Source of the DNA: Cloeon dipterum
Taxonomy: Eukaryota; Arthropoda; Insecta; Ephemeroptera; Baetidae
Length of the DNA stretch: 64,000 nucleotides
NCBI RefSeq assembly: GCF_949628265.1
Contig: NC_088786.1
Span: 25,317,681 to 25,381,680 of the forward strand
Direction of reading: 5' to 3'
In this document: in pieces, positions 23,701 through 36,162 of the stretch
Numbering within the stretch: the first letter of the stretch is position 1
Layout: every line of letters starts with the position of its first letter
Made by a program: the position numbers and the translations under genes
Notes under the pieces: generated by a model
Told to the model about the DNA's origin: nothing
What the model saw: the letters and a program-made list of their open reading frames with translations, nothing else
The model's database searches: none

Positions 23701-26700
23701 AGTGTTTGCTAAAATCTAAGCGACGGCGTAAACCACAACTGACGACACTGGAAAGTATACAACTCTTCAACAACAAGCCATAACACACGAGAAATAAATT
23801 ATGCTGGTGCAATAAGGCATTCACGGCGAGAGGAACACACACACGCGCACACACATACAAATATAGGAAATAAAACTCTACCGGAAATCATAAATAACAA
23901 TAAATCAGGCTGAAAAAGAAAGAGGCGAAAAAAACTGTGATCAGATAACAGTGCGAGGAAGGAGTTGAGTGAGGGCCTCGCTCTCACATCAGTGCACACA
24001 CGCAACGCTACGATTGCTACCACACAGGGTTACCTCATTGTCCACAATGTATCTACCGCTCGCGCCCCAAAGGGGGGTTAGTGGAGGCAGCATTTTAGGC
24101 GGCGGCGGCTTGTCGTCTTCCTCGTCGTGCGTGACACGGTGTAAAAATCCCAGGTACGAGCCGCCACTGCACCACTTTTTGAAAGGTTGTTCGCACTGCA
24201 GTTGATCAATTAAGAAAAAGTGGATCAGAGAGCAGTGGAGCTTAAGTTTAAAAATTATTCACAAGTGCGAGTTCTTGCGGCGCGGCTGTTGATAATTTTA
24301 AAATATTTTATCTACTGATAAGGAATGTAACTGGTCAAGTAGTGCTGTTATTTTTACGTTGATGTATCCATAAATATATACATATTTGGTTTTTAAACTG
24401 ATGGTGACTCTCCTCGATCAAGAGAAATTTTCTAACCCTGGGGGATTTTGTACATGAGAAGACGATTCGAAGGAAACGAATCAGATAAACACAACACCAC
24501 TTCCTACCCGTGGATCAAAGGCGAAGAATTTGATGCACAAGCCTGCAGAATTGCGCCTGGAATCCTTGCCGTCCGCTTTGAGCAGATCCCTATCCAGCCC
24601 CACGGTTTTTCTACGCAGACTCTTTCTGAGGAGCATTGCGGTGCTCACGAGGACGACTTCAAGAGAGAACTACGCCCTGGTGCGCGGCGGCAGGAAAACC
24701 ACCGCCAGACTGACCACTGAATCACTTCAATGCTTCTACTTCTGACGTCATTTGTGTTTACCAACACTGTTGAGTTCCCGGTGGAGCCACATCACATATT
24801 ATCAAAGTGCTGGAAAGGACCTTTTTCATTGATCATCCGGTAGATAGCAGATGTACATTGACGTAGGTTCACAGCCACCAGGTTAAGGTGAATGGGATTT
24901 TCAGCCGATTTTTGGCGAGGCGCGGTGACGCACTTTCCTCGTTTCCTAAATATACATGCACGAAGTATCTCAAGGTAGAGCGCGATGAATTATGATGTAT
25001 AGCATTTTAAGTAGACCGCGCCGCCGCCGACGACCGCTCTTTAATCTCGACTGAGAAGGAGTATATTTTACACTCCACGTGAGCTTATATCAATCTATAA
25101 AGGTAAAAAAGTAAGCTACGTAACTTGACAATTACAATTTTTAATATAACAGTGTTGAATAATGTGGCAAGTCTGCTTTAAAATTTCGTGTCAAACAGTT
25201 CAGCTAGCTTGAGAGATTAAAATGACGGGATCGTTGCCATCGATAAAGAAAAAATCTCACGGGAGTAAATATTCAAGGCAGGCACTGACGGCGGTGAGAG
25301 CAAGAGACAGTGACAACTATGTAAATTAAAAAAAGCATCACGTCCTAATTCAAAGTGAAGAATGTGCAACGCGTTGCCAAGTGAAATGGAAACCCACTCC
25401 GCGCGGCATCCAACAAATTTTTGACTTCCTGTGGATTTTGTCCAGCCCTGTAAGGTGCTTTCGATGCTCTTCGACAACGCAAAGAAATTCTGGTTTTGCC
25501 CGCAGAAGGTTGCTGACTGGATTTATTATATTCCTCAGGTGTGTCATGCTCGGCTCGCGGGCGCATGCGTCCGCAAAGCTGCGAGCAGTCAGTGTTCCTT
25601 AGGAGGCCTCGCACCTGTGTGCACTATGAGTACCAAAGAAGCAATTTAGTACATTCGAAAGCCCTTGGACGCACTCGGGAGACGATTAGGCCGTAAGCTC
25701 CGCCAATGTGCGAGAAAACGCACTTTAAAACCCAGCGAATTCAGCAACGAGTTGAAAAAGCAAGCTGCGTCGACACTTTTTAAGGTTACTGTGACGAAAC
25801 GAAACGTGCCAGCAGAGGAAATTTTATATTAATAGACTGACATTAGTGAATAAATAAAAAGGGTGCTGAGCGTTGAATGATAAGCCGCGCGCGGTGCTCA
25901 CTCACTCAGTCGGACTGCTTAGTAAAAAGACAGTCAAGTAACAAAGGCCCCCATTGTCAGAGCGCACATCGCACCAAAAGCAGATCGAGTCAGACGCAAA
26001 AGACTCCTGGCGACAAAGCACACCGCACGCACACAAGTACAATCCCTCGCGGCGCTAATTGGCAATTTGCGTCCCCGCTCGCATACAATACATAAATGCA
26101 CACACGTAACAATAATCAATCGCAAACGGGAAAGCGGGCTGTTAAGGTCGAGCTCGATTATGCGTTGCGCAGCGGCTACTCACAAAGTACAGTCTGGCAG
26201 GCAGGGTGAAGGCTCGAGGGCTGGCCTGGGACTTGGGGGGCTTGAGGGCCGCGGCGGCCTCCTGCTCGCCGCTCATGCCAGCTCCGACTGATTGACTGAC
26301 TGACTGATTCCAGCCAGCCCCGCCGCTCGTTCCCTCGGCCTACCTCCACTCCTCCGCTCCTCGGCCGTACTTTACTGTACTTTGCATTCGGTGCTCGCTC
26401 AATCAGCCGGATTGTTTTTCTCTACTTTTTGCCCGGTTAGCCGCCGAACGCTAATTAGCTCGTTCTCGGCTGGCGTGCACGTAAAATTGTGCAAAACACG
26501 TTTCGTCCACAGCGCCGCATGACGAGTTTAATTAAAATGTCCCTTTGAGTGCAAAAGAGGAGCCCAAAGGAGGAAAACGGCTATTCCTGGCTATTTACTA
26601 GAATATTTGAATGGAAAGTGATGTGATGCAGCTGGAGATTATTTACAGCTTCGAGGAAGCGGGCCGCGCTTTAATTAAAATGCGCGCTCGTGTCGAAAAT

Positions 26701-29425
26701 AAATGATGATTTACGACGCCCGATCCCATGGCGTGCGTAGTAAAACTAGAGAGAAGAAAATCGCTTTTGAAACGCAACACGCACACACACACTGGTGTGA
26801 GCGCTTTAGAATCATTTTACTACTACACCGCGCGCAGACATCGTTAAACACGCTTTTTCATCACCCATCAGTGATTGCATTTCTACTTTCAATACAAGCA
26901 AGTGGCCAGTCGTCTGCCCCTGACCCAAATTGCCGCCCCACTCGAGCGGCAGCTGCCGCCGCCCCACCCCCGTCCACCCTCGTTGGGGCAATTCGGCTTT
27001 CTTTTTTGAGGCACCTTTTGTAGAAAAGACTCATCGCGGAGATTAAAAGGAACGCTTTGATGTCCGGCAAAATAAATATCATGGCTCGAAATTTCCGATC
27101 TGCAGAATGTTCGCCGAGCGACATCTGTGAAAGTCGACCTCTAGCAGGCCCCCACTGCTACCTCCAGAGAGAAAAGATGAAGAGCTGAGAGGTGCTAACG
27201 GCCTTGTCTAGTATTCACGGTCGATTTTATTCCCTTTGTCAAGAGGACACGTTCGCGAAAATGGCGTATTTGTTCATTATATTTTTTTGCACACATTCCA
27301 CGCACTTGATATTAAAATACGCTCAACTTCACACCCACTTTCATTGAAATTAATTAAAAATCGTAGCAAAATATAAGTTATCTAGTCACTTACGTCCGAC
27401 TCGTCGTCCAGCGTTGGTGGCGGCGACTGGCTCTGAGGCGGTTGGCTAGGGGGTTGCATGGGGTGTTGGTGGTGCGTGGGATGCTTCCGACGCCGCCGCT
27501 GCCGTCCCTGATCAAGTCTAGCCAAGTCCTGCAGACTGCCCCAGTGGTCTATTGAGGTCATTGACTCGTCATCACCTGATGGCAGAGCAGGACTAGCCGC
27601 AGGCAAGTCTTCCAGACTATGCGCAACGTTACCATAAACCTAAAAACACAAATAAAAAAACGCTCCCATAAATTTTGCCGTAATACAAAGTTTTAATTTA
27701 ATGAATAAATAGAGATAGTTGACTTGAGTTAATCATATAAATACAAGGAAGGATCGAGGCAAGCTTAAAGAAAGGTGTCTCAACGTCACAAAAAAGTAGT
27801 GATTTTAAAGATTAACAAGTTGTTGCTGGCATTGCTTACCTTGGGACTTAGTTTTCGCATTTGTTCAACAGGCGGGTCAGGCATCGCCCGCACTGTGAGT
27901 CTGTCCTGCAGAGAGTCTTCATCGCGGAAACCTATGCCAGAGTCCGAATTACTTGACGGACAACTGCTGGCATTACTGCGTGGAGGAGGGGGCGGAGGTG
28001 AAGCAGCCGCAGTGAGGGATGCGATGGCCCTCAGGATGGGGTCGGCGTGCGATGGAAATTCAGCACAGCCGACCCCATTAGGAGTGCACGCCACTCGAAA
28101 CGCGGCGGCTCGCTGCAAATGCGCGAGGTGAGGGTGCAACGAGGGGTCAATCATGAACACATGGCACGCGGAGCCGACCTCAGAATTAGTCACAAGACCG
28201 AAAAAACGTCTGTCGTCTGCACAAGCGCCGCAAAAGGCAACTCGTTCAGCACCAAATTCAGCGATGGTGCCACCACTCGCATCACTGAGAACCACAGAGT
28301 GTCGACGGCGAACTGACAAGGCTACTACTGTGTGCACCCTGCGTTCTGAACGCATCCGACGGACGCAGCTCCGAATTACTGCAAGCCTACAAAGTAAACA
28401 AAAAAGGATTTTTTTAATAACAAAATTAAAACCGTCAAAGACAAAAAATAATGCATGATACAGTTTCATGAGTTGTGTTTTAATTGATATTTAGAATAAA
28501 TATTGACTGTGGGGAAAGAAAAGTTTGATTGCATATTTGACTTAATTCATCATTAAACAAGAAATATTAACACAAAGTTAACTTTAAAAAAAAGGATTGA
28601 GTGTGTTTTGAGGAGTATTTACAACCAAAATAATTCGTGTGTTACATTATAATATATTTTGTCTGACACATATTACATAATTTCGATTACTCACATACTG
28701 ATTCAACTTGAGAGAGGTGCCTTTGCAAGCAGCACAAGCCTAAGCATATTTTTCCAGTAATATCTAGTGTTATAGTCTGAGTGTCTGAGACAAATACGGT
28801 CACATACATGAGGAAGCACGCATTTTATTAACTAATCAGTGTCCTATGTCCTATTAATGCGAATTTACTATGACTGAAGGAAATGAAGAAGCAATATTAC
28901 CTCGAGCCAGGTGTAAGGTGTCTAGGAAGCTCAATAGTGCCGAGGTAACCAACGACAGCTCTAAGTTCTGCAGGAGGTGCAGCACTTCGTGGTGACAGTC
29001 GCACAGGATTTCTCACAGCTGTCTCTCCATCCGAGTCGCTGCTGCTGGATTGCTCATGCCAGTGCGGTGAAACGTGCAGACTGGAATTGATGAATTTTAA
29101 AATTTCACGCTCTGCCATTCCAAGAATATCTTTCTTACCGCAGGCGGCCGCAACTTGAGCCGATCAGACGAACCACGGTGTCGTGCGGAAGTCGATCAAC
29201 ATTTCGGCCGTTGACGGCCATGAGTGCATGCCCAGGTTGCAGCCCTGCGATCTCCGCTGGACTGCCAGCAACTATGCAGCTGAGCAGGCACGGCTTTTGC
29301 CCCGAGATCGTGAAGCCAAAGCCATATGCGCCGCGATTCACGTCAACGCAACGCATGTTCCGAAGTAAAGGAGTCGTAATGACACCTTGCGACGAACGCC
29401 GCTTCCGCCTTCGCACTTGATGCAT
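20749..29425 (-). CDS. loco: loco, RGS12/RGS14-type regulator of G-protein signalling (long isoform)
   Basis: Fourteen minus-strand exons: 29139-29425, 28901-29080, 27840-28386, 27394-27639, 24034-24195, 23326-23475, 22544-23182, 22308-22490, 22059-22256, 21910-21997, 21733-21851, 21377-21485, 21228-21319 and 20749-21036, giving about 1095 residues. Domains in order are PDZ (about 20-95; GAYGFGFTISGQKPCLLSC), PTB (about 140-270; VGYLGTIELP, DDRRFFGLV, CHVFMIDP), RGS (about 510-625; ENIYFWVACEKYRRL, QKQIFNLMKFDSYPRFLKS), two Ras-binding ubiquitin-like domains (about 740-870), a GoLoco motif ending RLEDQRG (about 965-990) and a Pro-rich tail. The protein speeds GTP hydrolysis on G-alpha-i/o and holds G-alpha-GDP through GoLoco. 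ATG 29425 follows an acceptor at 29429-29430, so a leader exon lies upstream, perhaps ending at the GTGAG donor near 30630. Shorter isoforms probably begin at the first exons listed separately. Confidence 0.93.
24508..24636 (-). CDS. Candidate alternative first exon of loco (43 codons)
   Basis: An ATG at 24636 opens 43 codons (MLLRKSLRRKTVGL...) that end at a donor GTAGGA in phase 0, which fits exactly the phase-0 exon at 24034-24195. The start is strongly basic. A palindromic CRE (TGACGTCA) lies about 107 bp upstream at 24743-24750. Drosophila loco is known to have several alternative first exons. This is inferred only from the frame, donor and position; transcript data would decide. Confidence 0.45.
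24637..26183. other. loco intron between alternative first exons
   Basis: No further coding exon is supported. Local GC-rich patches, for example 25540-25720 and 25880-26060, may be promoter or leader sequence of loco isoforms. Short open frames on both strands look like chance. Confidence 0.35.
24743..24750. promoter_or_regulatory. Palindromic cAMP response element TGACGTCA
   Basis: Exact eight-base CRE, the consensus site of CREB/ATF bZIP factors, about 107 bp before the candidate loco first exon ATG at 24636. Suggestive of a promoter; binding is not shown. Confidence 0.45.
26184..26276 (-). CDS. loco: Alternative first exon of loco (31 codons)
   Basis: An ATG at 26276 opens 31 codons (MSGEQEAAAALKPPKSQASP...) ending at donor GTGAGT in phase 0, so it splices in frame to the exon at 24034-24195 and skips the PDZ and PTB exons. 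The resulting protein would be about 706 residues, with RGS, both Ras-binding domains and GoLoco, which is the RGS14 layout. The surrounding DNA is GC-rich, unlike neighbouring introns, as expected for an internal promoter. Confidence is moderate because only frame, splice signal and composition support it. Confidence 0.6.
26277..27393. other. loco intron upstream of the 26.2 kb first exon
   Basis: GC-rich just above 26276, which fits the promoter of the isoform starting there, then mixed composition. Includes short CA-rich runs near 26780. No coding exon seen. Confidence 0.35.
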
Positions 29426-29428
29426 TTG

Positions 29429-31959
29429 CTGTAGAGAAAGAAAAGTCGATTATATTTTTTTAATAACATAATGTCTAATTCATTGGCTTGTATCTGCATT
29501 CAAATATAAAATGAGTGTTGAATTTCAGTTTGGAATTTCATATCTTCACCCTATTATACTGTGACCTTAATTTAAACATTTTTTTGTTTATTTTTGTTTT
29601 GTTTTAACAGCATGGAGAACAATTATTAAACATTAAAAGATATCAGAGATTCTTGAGAGCAATTTTCACTTGAGGTTTGCTGTATAGTGGAAATTGAATA
29701 ACAGACCTCTCAGTTCAGAGATGTTGAAGGTTTTATTTATTCATCATTGAAAATAAAAAAATGATTGTATTTAAAGAGGATTGATACTGGAAAATCCTTG
29801 ATACCAATGCATGAACTCATCCCTTAGGATTAATTTGAAGCCAAAATTAACCTAACTAAGTTGCACTGGAATTTTATTAGAAAAATGGCTGCAAAGTTAG
29901 CTTGGTTTTCAAATGGTGAGGATTGTCTCCCAACTTGAAATCTGATTGTATTTCCAAACGAAGAGTTCCCCTAAAAGTGTCAAACACTGTACATTTTTGA
30001 CGAGAGGAATCAAAATCTGCCAAGATGATGTAAATTTAGGGGAAAATTTGAAATTTTTCTGTATGTATTTTATAGTTTTATTGCAAATTGTAGAACTAAT
30101 TGACTATCGATCAGCTGCTTATTACATCCAACAATTATTCAAATAATTTTCAATTATTGTCGCCCTCTTTCAATCCCCTTTGAAGAAATATCAAGGATAA
30201 AAATATCGTATTCTTACAACAGGATTCCAACAAGCTCGTTTCGCATTCATTGAATGAGTTAGTAAAATTACGGTTGTGCGAGGGTCATTATGTGTTATTA
30301 TGCATCAACAGATGATGTGTTCCCATAGACGCAAAAGGTTGAAGAAAAATAGAAAGTGTTTTCCTTATTTGGAACATCTTATTCTCGAAACTCCTACATT
30401 TTCTTGAAACCAAGGGTTCGAAATTAGGACTTATTTGACAGTACAAAGACCAACTTCTCTAAAAATTCTCTACAAAATTCCCAAAAGCGGATTTTAAATT
30501 GTGCTAAATAAACATTAAACTCGTTCGTTCAAATTCCCAAAGGCTAACGGCCAGCTTTTCTTTGCCGCATTCGAGTGTTTTGATTCCCTAGACTGTCTTT
30601 CAGCGGCTACGTTGAAAGTAAAAATGTCTCACCTTTCGATGGAAAGCGAAGTTGGGGTCAAATCGATCTCATGACCTCTTTAAAAGGCAGCGATAACACG
30701 ACGAAGGGTGAAATGAAAACAGCAACAAACGGACAACTGGACTGAACTGAAGTGAGCCTGGGGCGCATCGCTACCAGAGCCACCTGTGCGCAAGCATTCA
30801 ACTCATTACAAACGTGCACGCTCTAGTGCACTCGCCGTGCTTCCTCCTACTACCGCGAGCACTGATTGGAATCTCATTTCTTTCTGCACACTGATATTTT
30901 ACTCAAGCAAATCATCAACATCTGCAGCAGAGATTGAGTTCATAAATTCCTTCAGATTTTTTTACAAGGTCAAAGATTAATTCTCCTGAAATAAAAATCG
31001 TCGTGTTAGAGGAACGTTTTTATTTACAACTACAAATTTTAACTCTTTCGCTCTATCATTATTGTTTCATAATACATACATAATTGAATTGATTTAATAT
31101 TTTTTAACTAAGCAATGGAATTTTAAGTCTAAAATATAACATGGTTATAGATTAATTTTAGGGAATGCGCCAACTATTTCAACACTATAATTCATCTCAT
31201 TTACCTTTCACCCTCCGCTTGTTTATTATGAGTATATTTTTCGTAATCTTAAGGACAGTGGTGCAAATGCTCTGGGTATATACAAAAATACAAAAGGCGG
31301 CACAATATGAGTAAGTTTACACACGGGTATTTACAGTTAATTTCATAGACATTGACTGGAAGCATAGATACACAGGAACTTTACATGGCTTGAATTTCCA
31401 AGCAGGTCAATGAAGCAGAAGACACATCTACAAATTAGAGGCATAACAACAAATCCGGAGTCCGCATTTGGACTGTCGGTAACAGTTTATGGGCAGAAGG
31501 CGCAAGGCGACTGACATGCGTGAACACACTGCAGGACACTAGCGTTTGGACACAGAGACAATTGGGCGAGTTTAATATTTTAAATATTTTTCCCAACTGA
31601 AAACTTTACTAACGGAATAATATCTTCTGTAACTAAAGCTTTACAGCATTAAATAAAACTTGTATCATAAGTATTTCGGCAGATGTTTTACTTCATTTAC
31701 TTGCAGAGCGAAACTTAAGAAACAAAGAAAGACCAATGGAGAGAATTAGAACGAAACGAAATCTGGTCCCAGGCATGACTTTGTGAGGCAAGTAGTGCTT
31801 CAATAGGGGAGGGACTGATATTTTTGCGGTCCCATCCCCGTGATACGTGTGCGTGCATGCAATGGAAAGGGCCTATTGCGGCGGGCTGTACTCGATGCCC
31901 GGCTGGTTGGCACCGCGGCCCCTTCCTCGGCCTCTTCCGCGCCCCCTGCCCCTTCCCCG
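29429..31959. other. loco leader region and MED28 3' flank
   Basis: No coding exon is supported on either strand. On the minus strand a GTGAG donor near 30630 may end the leader exon of the long loco transcript, which would place that promoter around 30650-30850, where GC content rises. The part nearer 31959 is probably the MED28 3' UTR. Confidence 0.35.
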
Positions 31960-33304
31960 TCACCTTCTTGTGTCCGGCATGCCTATGTTGGACGTGGTCT
32001 TCTCCAGGTAGGCCAAGGGACCCTGCAAGCCAGCTTGCATGGCACCACCTGGACCTGGAAAGCCCATTGGGCCTCTTGGAGGACCTTGCATGAACATCAT
32101 CTGCTGCTGGACAGGATGACCTGCAGCCGGTGACATCGGGGGACCCTGAGGTGAAATATAGTGTTGATAGCTGGAGCTCAGTCAGTTAGCAAATTTTACT
32201 GTACTTGTTGCATTTGTTGCTGCTGTTGTTGTTGCATGAGGTGCTGCTGTTGCATTTGTTGCTGCTGCAAGACCACAGGATTTGGGGGACCTGGTGCCAT
32301 ACCTGGAACCTGGGGCAAAGCCGAATTTTTATGGCGCTCTTTTAAGATAAAAATAAATAACATTACTTGATTAGGCATTATTCCAGGCTGAATGATTGGT
32401 GATGGTTGTGGAGTCTGTTGTCCAGGAGGCACCTGACCAGGAGGAGGTTGGCCATGCGCTGGCGACTTAGCCCAACTTTGCAGATCAGCCAAAAGGTGTT
32501 GCCATTGAGCTATTTTTTCATAATGCCTCATCAGGAGCTCGTCTTTGCGAGCCAGCTCCACTTTCAGTTCTTGGATGTCCTTGACGAAATTTATGTTTAA
32601 ATTTTATTAGTGGAAAAGCATTACGAAGTACATACTTCTTTCACAATGAGCTCAGGTTTCAAGGCTGAGAGGAGAAATCTTTTCTGCAAAAAGAACGCTT
32701 CCATCTGACGAGCCAAATCTACGAATCGCACGTTGACTTGGTCAACTTCCGACCTTAGTTCATCCACTTCAACTTTTTGTGCATCGTCTTTAGTCAGTAC
32801 ACCTAAGCATGCCTGCAATTCAAATGGAGTATTAATTTCGTTTTGTTCTGTAAAATTCTGTATAATTTTTCGCACCTAAATTTGATTCGAATAGGACAAT
32901 ATAACCTACCAGCCCCTACCAGCACACAATTTAGGTGTGGGGCTGTGTCCTCCAGCCCCTATTAATACGCACCAAAGAGTAATAATTTTTAGCCTTGTGG
33001 CTACCACGACGTGCATGTTTGCGTCAGAACCATGGAGCATTCATAATGTACACACATGCATACATTGTTATTTATCTACTTTGATTTTAGGTGAACTGAG
33101 ACTAAAAAACAGCGCATTAGAGCCACCAGGAGTAGGAAAAAATTTCCCTTCACAATAATTATGTATGTAATAATACATATCTACATAAAATATTTGTATG
33201 CAAAAACATTATGTCTATGTATGTATGTATGTATATCTATGTACCTGAAAAGCTTCTTCAAATTCATCAACGATGTTGCCATTCTCATTCGTTGTTGTAG
33301 CCAT
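31960..33304 (-). CDS. MED28: Mediator complex subunit 28 (MED28)
   Basis: Five minus-strand exons, 33245-33304, 32636-32812, 32367-32579, 32205-32309 and 31960-32145, give 246 residues. The helical core matches MED28: VDEFEEAFQACLGVL, VDLARQMEAFFLQKRFLLSALKPELIVKED and the charged helix ELARKDELLMRHYEKIAQW. MED28 belongs to the Mediator head module that links transcription factors to RNA polymerase II in the nucleus. The C-terminal 110 residues are a Pro-, Gln-, Met- and Gly-rich tail with a poly-Gln patch, ending GPLAYLEKTTSNIGM. Human MED28 has about 178 residues and puts its Pro-rich part at the N-terminus, so this tail is longer. The gene is head-to-head with holocytochrome c synthase. 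Confidence 0.93.
33217..33234. repeat. ATGT microsatellite in the first intron of MED28
   Basis: About four and a half tandem ATGT units inside the intron between the first two MED28 exons. Simple sequence only. Confidence 0.8.
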
Positions 33305-33844
33305 CTTCGCTGTCAAAAGTACGAAATTGACAGCGGTAGAAACCTATTTCAATTTAATTTCAGCAGCTATAGCGTTGATCAGACACAGCAACCGCCATAT
33401 TTATAATGTGTTAACATAGTTCGTTTTCACCGGGCATCAGCTTCAGTTCCACTTCCACTGACTTGAGACTTGCCAACTAAATAATATTAAAACTCTGAAA
33501 GAAGAAAAAATACGAAAATCAATCTGATTATTTTCAGCTACGAAAAACGTTCAAAATATTAATATTTACCTTCACAATCATATCATCAAATTTAATATCA
33601 TGATAAAATTCTGAAAACGCAGATAATAGTCACGAGCCAGGTTATATTATTTGACACAATACATTATGTTGATTCCTATTACGTTGGTAAAACTTTATCA
33701 ATCAATATTTTCATCATTTCAACAGCTGATGCTAACTTTGAAAGCATGAGGTAGGTGACTAGGAACTGAACGGTGAATTCGTAGTGAAGTTAAAACTCGC
33801 GATTCTTGAACATTGTTAAATAGGTTTTCTTGAAACTCTGAAAA
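33305..33844. promoter_or_regulatory. Divergent promoter region, MED28 and holocytochrome c synthase
   Basis: 540 bp between two divergent start codons. No coding exon. Nothing resembling a TATA box is clearly placed for either gene. Confidence 0.45.
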
Positions 33845-34935
33845 ATGGGTAACACGGTGTCTGCTGCTGAGACTGTGGCTGCGCACGTGACAGGTTCATT
33901 GCCTAAAGGTCACCCGACTGTGAATTTGAGCAGCCTCGAACCTCCTCCGGAATGTCCCATGCACAGGAAAGCGGAGGCACCCAAAGCAGAAGTAATACCT
34001 ATGCTCAATTTTTTTATATTATAAATACTAATAAAAAATTTGGTTATTTTCAGGCCGTCTTAATCGGAGAGTGTCCAGTTGGGGGCGGAGGCGATATCGA
34101 CCCGACTAACATGGTATGATTTAGTTTGTTAATAAAACTTTGGATTAGGATCACATAAATTATTGTAGTAATAGATTATTATGCAAGACATATTATCAGT
34201 GGAGAAGCAAAGATTCAATTTGTCCTTAAATCTCGCGTCACTAATTGTCATTGTTTTTAATTTTATTAAATCATTTGCAGATGCCTCCACCAAATCAACA
34301 ACCGTCACCTGGACAACCCTTCCCCCTTCAAACTGATCGCCAGATATCTTCAATCCCTAAAGTGGGCGACAAAAAGGAATACTGGGTATACCCTTCGCCA
34401 CAAATGTTTTGGAACGCTATGCTGCGTAAGGGATGGGTATGGAAAGCTGAGGACATCAAGAAAGAGGATATGAATAACATCATTAAGATTCACAATGCCA
34501 ACAACGAACAGGCGTGGCAAGAGGTACTCAAGTGGGAAGCTCTTCATGCAAAGGAGTGCGGTGACCCAAGGCTCAAGAGTTTTGGAGGCAAAGCCACACA
34601 ATATTCGCCTAGAGCAAGGATCAGACAACTTCTAGGGTAAGAACATATTTAAAATCACGTACAAAAATACAAAAATAAATTTTGGAATCAGCTATGAACT
34701 GCCTTTTGATCGCCACGACTGGATCATTGATCGCTGCGGTAAGGATGTGCGCTATGTGATCGACTACTATGATGGAGGTGTAATCGATGGCAATACCTAC
34801 CAATTCGCATTACTGGATGTCCGGCCAGCTATGGATTCCTTTGACAACGTTTGGGACCGCATGAAGGTTGCGTACTGGCGCTGGAAATATGAAAGAGAGG
34901 AGAAACAGCAGCAGCAGCAGCAGTCTAGTAATTAA
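33845..34935 (+). CDS. HCCS: Holocytochrome c synthase (cytochrome c heme lyase)
   Basis: Four exons, 33845-33991, 34054-34113, 34281-34636 and 34692-34935, give 268 residues, the family length. The enzyme attaches heme covalently to apocytochrome c in the mitochondrial intermembrane space. Two Cys-Pro heme regulatory motifs are present (ECPMH near residue 38 and ECPVGG near 57). The conserved core includes [30 protein letters not shown] with the heme-ligand His of the family, and [17 protein letters not shown]. The N-terminus MGNTVS fits N-myristoylation, but this is only a pattern match. The C-terminus ends in a short Gln run. The third exon begins with an ATG that is internal to the protein. 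Confidence 0.96.
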
Positions 34936-36162
34936 GTGCTCATTGTGTAGGGAGGTCATCTAATTTCATTAATAATTTATAGCTTGTGAGTAAAATTAAA
35001 GAGGTCTCACTGCAATAGCTCAAAGATTGTAGTTTATTTCAGTGAGATTGTTAAGAACTCTTTCTCTTTCATTTAAACTAAATTTGTATTAATTAAATTA
35101 GCGGCAATGGAGGGAAAGGAAATGGAGATAATATATGATAAAGCAATTTAGTTAAAAGCTCAAAATTTGTCAATAATTATTTAGTTGAAAATAACTGCAA
35201 GTACAAAAAGGCTGCCATATCTGTAGATGTCTAACTTTAATCTCTGAGGTCAAACCATGATTTTTCACATGTGCATTAAGTTCATTGGTTGGCATTGTAA
35301 AGGCATTCAAAAGAGTATCTAAGCAATGGGAGATATAAAAGCATATCGAGGACCTGTTACTGCCTGTCCTATATGTCTGAGATGGCAAAGGGTGATTAAT
35401 TAACAAAGGAATAAGATTGCATAATATATAAGCAGGTTTTAATTTAAAACATCAACCGGAACATAAATGCTATTGTTAATCAAGATTTCAAGTTTAGTGT
35501 ACAAAATACAAAAATTAATATTATCTGAATAAAACTGTTTTGGGAGAACATTGTTTGTTAAAAGGAAGTTGTGATCTATTTTTACTTCCTGGCTTTAATT
35601 TTAAAAAATTACAGATAGTCCCAGTTAAATTAACCAAGACTGGTCAGAACTTGTTTCTTCCAGTGCAGATTTTTTGTTTAAATTTCTTGCAGAATTCTGA
35701 CTAGTTGAATGCCTTGCGATTTTTCTCCTTAAAAAGCCCCATTTTTTTTCATTTTACCCAGACAAAAATTAAGAGGAAAATAGAAATTGGATGCTACATT
35801 AAGTCCAAGCATATTGGTTAAATATTATATGTGGTGATAAGAGAACAAAGGAAAAGAAAAAGACAACATCCACTTCCTGTCTGGTTAGAGCTCCCAGCCC
35901 AGGATTGGAAATTATGCGGCGGAGCTTTTTACCGCCACTTAAAATCCAAACAAGCTGCGGTGCTCTGCGATGCAATTTTGGCGCTGTCGTCGTCAACACT
36001 CAGCAGGCAGGCAATTTGCACGTGAGGCTCTGGATTTCGGCCCGACTTTACTACGCTCTTGTGGTGACCATCGAGCCGAACTCGTAACCAGGAATTGCCT
36101 GATGGTGGATTAGTTCAGCAACTGTACTTTGCGTCCTTGTCTGGACTTTTCTCTTATCGAAA
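34936..36162. other. Gap between HCCS and ECM29
   Basis: HCCS 3' UTR and upstream region of ECM29. No coding exon is supported. Composition becomes richer in GC near 35880-36150, just before the ECM29 start codon, as expected for its promoter and leader. Confidence 0.4.

Noticed and set aside
24448-24720. Plus-strand 90-codon frame at the loco alternative first exon
   Set aside because: It is antisense to the better-supported minus-strand exon 24508-24636 and has no domain.
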